DNA of 18,536 nt, from the NCBI GenBank assembly GCA_002399815.1, contig DHEJ01000010.1, positions 101,340-119,875 of the forward strand, read 5' to 3'. The translations under genes and the position numbers were made by a program. Origin of the DNA: Acholeplasmataceae bacterium UBA4853 (GTDB lineage Bacteria; Bacillota_I; Bacilli_A; Acholeplasmatales; Acholeplasmataceae). Shown here in pieces: positions 13,885-18,536 of this stretch (positions are counted from its first letter, which is position 1; each line of letters starts with the position of its first letter). The notes beneath the pieces were generated by a model. It was given only the letters and a program-made list of their open reading frames with translations, searched no databases and was not told the DNA's origin.

Positions 13885-14640
13885 TTTTTTCTCAATGTAT
13901 TCGTTATAAGCATGTTCTAGTTTTTCATGTGATTCGATATTATCTTTTAAATACTCATAAAGTTCTGATTGATATGGTTTTAACATATCTGGTACAATCT
14001 TTACATCTTGTTCTAAATAGTACAAGTATTGCATCTCAAAACCTTCTTGGTAGATACCTCTTGGATATATGATTTCTGTTTCTAATACATCACTTACTTT
14101 AATTCTAGATTTATTTGTATGCATAATATATACTTTTCTATCATTTTTACCTAAAACAAGGATGAATGAAAACTTTTTTTTATATCCTAATACACACAAA
14201 CCATAAATATTAATTACAGCAATTACACTTGTAATGGATAAACTCCAAATATTTGGTGCATCAAAGGTATCAAACAAACCATCAAATAAGGATAATGCAA
14301 TACCAACACCTAGAATAAATAATGAAAACCATAAAATATTTAATACTCTATTGTAAATTGCGATGAAACTTTTTGATTGTTGATCATCTTTAGGTAGTAC
14401 ATAATTTTTAATAATATAAACAAATGAAAAATGTAATGGGAATAAGAATAAATATGGAATAAAGAATGCAACCAAATCAAGTGTATATAATCCAGGAAAA
14501 TATTGATAAATTATATAACCAGTGATTAGTGCGAAAACACCATAGTTAATTACAGTAATCCAAACCCTTTTTTGTCCCCAAAATAGATATAATAATACCA
14601 TTGCTAATAAAGCAACTAACAATAATGACCAGAATATCAT
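13870..14640 (-). CDS. Unrecognised five-helix membrane protein
   Basis: 256-aa protein of no family I recognise. Hydrophobic segments lie at about residues 1-20, 27-47, 54-78, 98-119 and 131-152, so five membrane helices are likely. A cytosolic C-terminal domain of about 100 residues follows. That domain starts with three Lys (YKKKFSFILVLGKNDRKVYIMH), is mixed alpha/beta in character and ends in a charged helix with many Glu and Lys (about 224-252). There are no catalytic-looking motifs, no cysteine pairs and no ATP-binding site. The start is supported by GGGAGG 7 nt upstream and by a nearby extended -10 promoter. It has its own terminator, so it is a single-gene unit or follows ssb by read-through. 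Confidence 0.8.
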   Translation of the reverse strand: MIFWSLLLVALLAMVLLYLFWGQKRVWITVINYGVFALITGYIIYQYFPGLYTLDLVAFFIPYLFLFPLHFSFVYIIKNYVLPKDDQQSKSFIAIYNRVLNILWFSLFILGVGIALSLFDGLFDTFDAPNIWSLSITSVIAVINIYGLCVLGYKKKFSFILVLGKNDRKVYIMHTNKSRIKVSDVLETEIIYPRGIYQEGFEMQYLYYLEQDVKIVPDMLKPYQSELYEYLKDNIESHEKLEHAYNEYIEKKSSIS

Positions 14641-14664
14641 ATTTGCCTCCCGTAAGTCGGTATT

Positions 14665-14673
14665 ATTATATCA
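14665..14673 (-). promoter_or_regulatory. Extended -10 promoter of the five-helix protein gene
   Basis: Minus-strand TGATATAAT, 25-33 nt upstream of the ATG, in the 49-nt gap after ssb. No good -35 is visible. Start near 14658 gives a leader of about 18 nt containing CGGGAGG. Confidence 0.55.
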
Positions 14674-14689
14674 CATTTTAGATAGAGTA

Positions 14690-15034
14690 TTATTCTTTTA
14701 AATCAGCAATAGTTTCATCAACTTCTTTAGGTAAAAAGAACAATTGCTCAGCAATAATATTTACATTTGCTCGGTTTTTATCTGTTTCATCGACCCAATG
14801 ACTCATTTCAAGTCTCCCTTTGATTGCAATCCCCATACCTTTTCTTAAATAGTCTTGTGCTTTCTTGTGGTTTGCATCAAATAGTGGAATTCTGAAGTAA
14901 TCTGTTTCATAATTACCTTGATAATTTTTATATGGTCGCATCACAGACATTTTCAATTCCGTATATTTCACACCACCTTCACTTTCCTTTTGTTCAAAAT
15001 TATGAACTCTTCCTATCAAATTTACAAATGTCAT
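14690..15034 (-). CDS. ssb: Short single-stranded DNA-binding protein
   Basis: 114-aa SSB with a single OB fold: MTFVNLIGRVHNF at the start, then KYTELKMSVMRPYKNYQG, ETDYFRIPLFDANHKKAQDYLRKGMGIAIKGRLEM, and NVNIIAEQLFFLP as the last strand. It binds ssDNA in replication, repair or uptake. The longer open frame (to 15094) is not used: AAAGGAGGT, a near-perfect ribosome site, lies 6 nt before the ATG at 15034. The protein stops right after the OB fold (DETIADLKE) and lacks the acidic DDDIPF-like tip that recruits partner proteins in housekeeping SSBs. That resembles Bacillus SsbB (113 aa) more than SsbA, so a second, full-length SSB elsewhere in the genome (usually beside rpsF/rpsR) is expected. 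Confidence 0.88.
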   Translation of the reverse strand: MTFVNLIGRVHNFEQKESEGGVKYTELKMSVMRPYKNYQGNYETDYFRIPLFDANHKKAQDYLRKGMGIAIKGRLEMSHWVDETDKNRANVNIIAEQLFFLPKEVDETIADLKE

Positions 15035-15130
15035 TTTTAGACCTCCTTTTATGACTAACTTTACCATGTCCACTCCAAATCTAAAAATGACCAAAATGAC
15101 TTTAATGTTTTAATAAATTCATCTTTATAT

Positions 15131-15161
15131 GTAAAAAGGTGATGCATACATGCATCACCTT
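15131..15161 (-). terminator. Terminator of the deoC-deoD-M16 operon
   Basis: A perfect 12-bp inverted repeat, AAGGTGATGCAT (15136-15147) and ATGCATCACCTT (15150-15161), leaves only 2 nt in the centre, so a 4-6-nt loop is expected in RNA. On the minus strand it is followed by TTTTTAC. It lies 33 nt past the stop of the ymfH-like gene. Confidence 0.8.
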
Positions 15162-15193
15162 AAACTTTTAACGTTATATTGATAAAAATTAAA

Positions 15194-16459
15194 TCATTTT
15201 AGACTTTTTGGTAAAGCATATACCACAGATATCATATCGTCTGTAAAGACGTGATATAACGATAATACATCTTCTAATCTAAAAGCACTTAGAATCGAGA
15301 CTGCTTCTTCAAGTGACATGTGACTCATATAGTATTTTCCATATAAATACAGTCTATTTTCAATATCGTCAACTGCCATTAAATAGCTGCCTAGGTAAGC
15401 TCTTTTAAGTAGTTCAAAAGCTTCTTGATTTAAATCATGAATACCTTCTTTAAAGAAATGTTCAAAAATTAAATCCTTCAGCTTGTAAGGCTCATCTGTA
15501 CTTACATCCATAACAAATACCATGGTTTGATCCTCCATAGTGATTTGCATTTCAAAAGCTTCATTAATAATACCATCACTGATTAGTTTTTCAGTAAACA
15601 ATGTGTTACTTCCAAACATCATTCTTGCTAGAAATAACATAGCCGTTTCAGTTCTAAATAATGTTTCTTCATCACTGTTTTTTTGTTGATATTTAAATCC
15701 AATAGATAATACAGGCATACTATGATCTACATAAATCGTTTCTACTTTTGATTTTACATGTTTAGGTTCAAATACTGGAAGTAATGCAACTTTTTTGTGT
15801 GTAACCTCTTGAACATCATAATCCATTAAAACTTTTATATACATATCGATATCAATTGGACCAAGAATGAGTAGTTGACGATTACTATGTTGATAAAAAT
15901 CCTGATAAATTCGAGTTAGATGTGACCGATCTATTTTTAAAACGTCATCTTTAGTACCAGTAATTTCATGCATCATTGGATGATTCCACAACAATGAGCG
16001 ATACATCTTTTGATAAATAACTGTTTCTGGTTCATCATCATACATTTGAATTTCTTCACGTATGATTTTTTGTTCAGATAAAACATTTTCATCTGTAAAG
16101 TAAGGCGTATCCATCATTTTTAGTAAGTAAAGTGTTGCATCTAAGATATGTGTACTACCATTTAATGTATAACTTGTTTGTCTATAAGTGGTTAAAGCAT
16201 TAGAGGTTACACCTAATTCATAAAACTTTTTAAAGGCATCACCTTCAGGCATAGAAAACATTTTATGCTCTAAAAAGTGTGCTGCACCAGGTATAATATG
16301 AAATACTTCATCATCAATTTGATAACTTAAATTAAATGATCCTAAACTAACATCGAGTTCAACATAGGTTTGGTGCGAATTTTCATGAATTAAATGCACC
16401 TTAAGTCCATTTTTCAAGGTTAGAATGACAGGTTTTTGTTTAAATAAATTAAATTTCAT
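15194..16459 (-). CDS. ymfH: M16 family metallopeptidase, active-type (YmfH-like)
   Basis: 421-aa M16B-type zinc peptidase. The inverted zinc motif HxxEH is intact in GAAHFLEHKMFSMPEGDAF (His61, Glu64, His65 from the chosen start), and the third ligand is one of the Glu in KIIREEIQMYDDEPE about 70 residues later. The C-terminal half is the usual non-catalytic second M16 domain. In Bacillus the same tandem exists as ymfF-ymfH; one partner carries the metal site and the other does not, as in mitochondrial processing peptidase. The in-frame GTGs upstream are unlikely starts: GGTGAT is well placed for the ATG at 16459, which overlaps the upstream gene by 11 nt. No signal peptide; substrate unknown. 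Confidence 0.9.
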   Translation of the reverse strand: MKFNLFKQKPVILTLKNGLKVHLIHENSHQTYVELDVSLGSFNLSYQIDDEVFHIIPGAAHFLEHKMFSMPEGDAFKKFYELGVTSNALTTYRQTSYTLNGSTHILDATLYLLKMMDTPYFTDENVLSEQKIIREEIQMYDDEPETVIYQKMYRSLLWNHPMMHEITGTKDDVLKIDRSHLTRIYQDFYQHSNRQLLILGPIDIDMYIKVLMDYDVQEVTHKKVALLPVFEPKHVKSKVETIYVDHSMPVLSIGFKYQQKNSDEETLFRTETAMLFLARMMFGSNTLFTEKLISDGIINEAFEMQITMEDQTMVFVMDVSTDEPYKLKDLIFEHFFKEGIHDLNQEAFELLKRAYLGSYLMAVDDIENRLYLYGKYYMSHMSLEEAVSILSAFRLEDVLSLYHVFTDDMISVVYALPKSLK

Positions 16460-17663
16460 AAGTATCACCACTTAATGTATACGTTGTAGAAAGTAATAAT
16501 GAGGATGCTACTTTTTTAATATCATTTAAATCTACGCTATCTATTTTAGATAAAAATTCATCCAAGGATTCATCCATTTGAAAAATATCAGACATAAAGT
16601 ATCTTGATGTATAGACATTTTGATGATCAAGAGAGGATAAAACTTGATTTTTTAAGAAATCTTTAGCTTTTCTTAGTTGAACATCATCCGTACCATCGAA
16701 AATGAAATTATTAACTAAATCAATGATTTGATCATATGCAAGTTGTTTTTCTTCTAAATTGACACCTGCATAGATAAATAAATGCTTTTTATCATATTCG
16801 TAATGTGCTTCAATATCATAAGCAAGCATTAATTCTTCTCTAATTTTTTTGAATAAAATACTTTCAGGGTAACCACCTAAAATAATCGATGTCAACTGTG
16901 CAGCAACATATAATTCATCACGTCTGTCATAAGGCATATGATAAGCAAAAAAGAAAATTGCTTGACCCATAGGTAATACTTCTTCATGTTTTGACAATAT
17001 TTTTTTAATTGTAGGAACCTTTAATGCCTTTAGATGATCTATTGAAGCATAAGGTTTTAAGGATTCAAGTTTAGATAAAATTGTAGTATCTAAATGACCA
17101 GAAACATAAATTCTTACATGATTTTTTAAAAAGTAGTTTTCATAGTAATCATATAGTTCGGTCACACTCATTGATTTAATAGTATCTAAATCTCCTGAAA
17201 TTGGATACCCGTAAGCATGATTTTTAAAGGTATAATTCATAAACTGCTCTCTAGCATATTCGAATCGACGATCTTTTCTTGTTGTAATATACTGAATAGC
17301 AAACCGTTTAACTTCTTCAAACATGTCTTCTTTAAATAGCGGACGGTCAAAGAAAAGTTCTTTAATTAAATATAATAATTCATCGGTATAACTTGGATCT
17401 TCAATATAGCTAGGATTTGGACAAACAAGTGTAAACTTTAAAATATGATATTGACCCAAAGTAAAAACCTGATTGGTAATATACGCGCCATATAATTTAG
17501 CGAACGTATCAATCAGTTTTTTCTTTGTATCAAATGTTTTTGTATATGTAGTTAAGAGGCGTGCTAATAAAAAGCGATATGCATAAGCATCCACTTCTAT
17601 TTTTTCGACAAAATAAAAGGAAATGTGAACGGTTTTAAAAGCATCATTTTGGATGATGGTCAT
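16449..17663 (-). CDS. ymfF: M16 family protein lacking the zinc motif (YmfF-like)
   Basis: 404-aa M16 homologue paired with the active-type gene downstream. The region that should carry HxxEH reads RFLLARLLTTYTKTFDTKKK, with no His-x-x-Glu-His, so it should be catalytically dead and act as the substrate-holding or structural subunit. Typical M16 second-half features are present: GQAIFFFAYHMPYDRRDELY, SIILGGYPESILFKKIREEL, LAYDIEAHYEYDKKHLFIYA. The start ATG overlaps the deoD stop (ATGA) and no ribosome site precedes it, so translation depends on ribosomes finishing deoD. Length matches Bacillus YmfF-like proteins (~400-430). Stoichiometric expression with the partner fits the operon arrangement. 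Complex formation is inferred, not seen. Confidence 0.85.
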   Translation of the reverse strand: MTIIQNDAFKTVHISFYFVEKIEVDAYAYRFLLARLLTTYTKTFDTKKKLIDTFAKLYGAYITNQVFTLGQYHILKFTLVCPNPSYIEDPSYTDELLYLIKELFFDRPLFKEDMFEEVKRFAIQYITTRKDRRFEYAREQFMNYTFKNHAYGYPISGDLDTIKSMSVTELYDYYENYFLKNHVRIYVSGHLDTTILSKLESLKPYASIDHLKALKVPTIKKILSKHEEVLPMGQAIFFFAYHMPYDRRDELYVAAQLTSIILGGYPESILFKKIREELMLAYDIEAHYEYDKKHLFIYAGVNLEEKQLAYDQIIDLVNNFIFDGTDDVQLRKAKDFLKNQVLSSLDHQNVYTSRYFMSDIFQMDESLDEFLSKIDSVDLNDIKKVASSLLLSTTYTLSGDTYEI

Positions 17664-18370
17664 AATTTAGCGTTTAATGCAATCTCCATCATCTTTGTAA
17701 AGGCATTTTGTCTTTCAGCAGCTGTTGTTGCTTCATGTGTAACAAGTGAATCAGAAATTGTTAGTAAACAAGCAGCTTTCTTACCAGTTAATAAGGCATT
17801 AGCAAACAAAGCAAAACTTTCCATTTCAACACATAAACAACCATGCTTTTCATTAATTTCAACAAATTCATCAGCATGCATACGGTAGAATACATCAGAT
17901 GAGTGAATAACACCTTCAGTCACATGAATACCTAATTTTTTCGCTGTCTTCTTAAGTGCTGCATTAACAGATTTAGTTGCAGAAAGTGTCTTTTTATTAG
18001 AAATACCAACTGTTTTAGCAAAAGTTGATTCACTCCATGCAGATTTAGCTAAGACAACATCATATAAATTTAAGTCCTTTGTATAAGAACCTGCAGAACC
18101 AATTCTAATAATTGTATCTACATCATAAAACTTAAATAATTCGTATGAGTAAATACCAATACTTGGCATACCCATTCCTGAGCCCATAACTGTGATTCTT
18201 TTACCATTATAGTTACCAGTGTAACCAAACATATTTCTAACGCCATTAATCTGAACGACATCTGTTAAATATGCCTCTGCAATATATTTAGCTCTTAGTG
18301 GATCTCCTGGCATCAGAACAACTTTTGCAATCTGACTTTTATCATTTAATTCAATATGAGGTGTTGCCAT
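17660..18370 (-). CDS. deoD: Purine nucleoside phosphorylase DeoD-type
   Basis: 236-aa hexameric-type PNP that cleaves (deoxy)inosine, guanosine or adenosine with phosphate to base and (deoxy)ribose-1-phosphate. Phosphate-binding elements are MPGDPLRAKYIAE (Gly20, Arg24 region) and RIGSAGSY. The base/ribose site is marked by GSGMGMPSIGIYSYEL, LCVEMESFAL and LLTISDSLVTHEATTAAERQ, where Asp of ISDS corresponds to catalytic Asp204 and Arg of AAERQ to Arg217 of E. coli DeoD. The N-terminus MATPHIELN is typical, and so is the length (~235-240). GGAG lies 9 nt before the ATG, inside the end of deoC. It overlaps deoC upstream by 20 nt and the ymfF-like gene downstream by 4 nt. Confidence 0.97.
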   Translation of the reverse strand: MATPHIELNDKSQIAKVVLMPGDPLRAKYIAEAYLTDVVQINGVRNMFGYTGNYNGKRITVMGSGMGMPSIGIYSYELFKFYDVDTIIRIGSAGSYTKDLNLYDVVLAKSAWSESTFAKTVGISNKKTLSATKSVNAALKKTAKKLGIHVTEGVIHSSDVFYRMHADEFVEINEKHGCLCVEMESFALFANALLTGKKAACLLTISDSLVTHEATTAAERQNAFTKMMEIALNAKL

Positions 18371-18536
18371 TTAATGTTTCTCCTTCAATTAATTTTACGC
18401 CACTTGATGTACCTAAGCGGTTAGCTCCCGCTTCAATCATTTTCACTGCATCTTCGCTTGATTTAATACCACCACTTGCTTTAATCAGTGCTGTATCTTT
18501 AACTGCTTTTTTAATGATTTTAACATCTTCTAAGCT
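18351..18536 (-). CDS. deoC: Deoxyribose-phosphate aldolase DeoC, 3' end
   Basis: The last 61 codons of a gene entering from the right edge. The translation contains LIKASGGIKSSEDAVKMIEA then GANRLGTSSGVKLIEGE, the C-terminal hallmark of DeoC. The Lys in IKASGG corresponds to the proton-relay Lys201 of E. coli; the Schiff-base Lys is upstream, outside the window. DeoC splits 2-deoxyribose-5-phosphate into glyceraldehyde-3-phosphate and acetaldehyde, the last step after DeoD/Pdp and DeoB. The stop TGA (18353-18351) lies 20 nt inside deoD, so deoC and deoD are co-transcribed. The extra C-terminal residues LNGNTSY after the conserved end result from this overlap. Confidence 0.95.
   Translation of the reverse strand, partial: SLEDVKIIKKAVKDTALIKASGGIKSSEDAVKMIEAGANRLGTSSGVKLIEGETLNGNTSY

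Noticed and set aside
15035..15094. 20-residue N-terminal extension of SSB
   Set aside because: The near-perfect AAAGGAGGT lies between it and the internal ATG, and SSBs begin directly with the first OB strand.

Overview
The window looks like chromosomal housekeeping DNA from a low-GC member of the Firmicutes/Mollicutes lineage, most likely Acholeplasma or a close relative. The DNA is strongly AT-rich, genes are tightly packed with ATGA overlaps, and Shine-Dalgarno sequences are good. TGA serves as a true stop codon (hemW, thyA, deoC, deoD) while Trp is encoded by TGG, so the Mycoplasma/Spiroplasma code is not in use. The genus is an inference from gene content and style; no species call is possible by reading alone.

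Layout. (1) Plus strand, 1-4959: the 3' part of lepA with its terminator; a short regulatory-looking unit with a consensus promoter, a 31-codon leader ORF ending inside a terminator hairpin, and an unrecognised 51-aa ORF with its own terminator; then a hemW-xerD-deoB operon whose genes overlap. (2) A terminator at 4982-5008 that can serve both strands separates deoB from a convergent L-asparaginase gene. (3) About 820 bp (5991-6814) of very AT-rich, gene-free DNA with several inverted and direct repeats. (4) Minus strand, 9269-6850: a Trp-rich small membrane protein, pdp, rsmD and a UPF0154/YneF-type protein. (5) A divergent histidine phosphatase gene on the plus strand. (6) Minus strand, 13821-9982: pepV-thyA-folA-plsC-smr-like operon. 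(7) A five-helix membrane protein and a short SSB. (8) Minus strand, 18536-15194: deoC (partial)-deoD-ymfF-like-ymfH-like operon.

How the genes fit together. Nucleoside metabolism dominates: deoD and pdp release (deoxy)ribose-1-phosphate from purine and pyrimidine nucleosides, deoB isomerises it to the 5-phosphate, and deoC cleaves deoxyribose-5-phosphate to glyceraldehyde-3-phosphate and acetaldehyde. These four genes sit in three separate transcription units rather than one deo operon. thyA and folA add de novo dTMP synthesis and folate recycling. pepV, ansA and the M16 pair handle peptides and amino acids; plsC belongs to phospholipid synthesis; lepA and rsmD to translation; xerD and ssb to DNA maintenance.

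Most interesting points. The leader-ORF/terminator/51-aa ORF unit at 1301-1660 looks like an uncharacterised attenuation system or structured RNA. The DHFR has Asp and Ala where the NADPH 2'-phosphate-binding Arg44 and its neighbour His45 sit in E. coli DHFR. The short SSB has no canonical acidic C-terminal tip. The repeat-bearing, gene-free stretch may be a decayed element.
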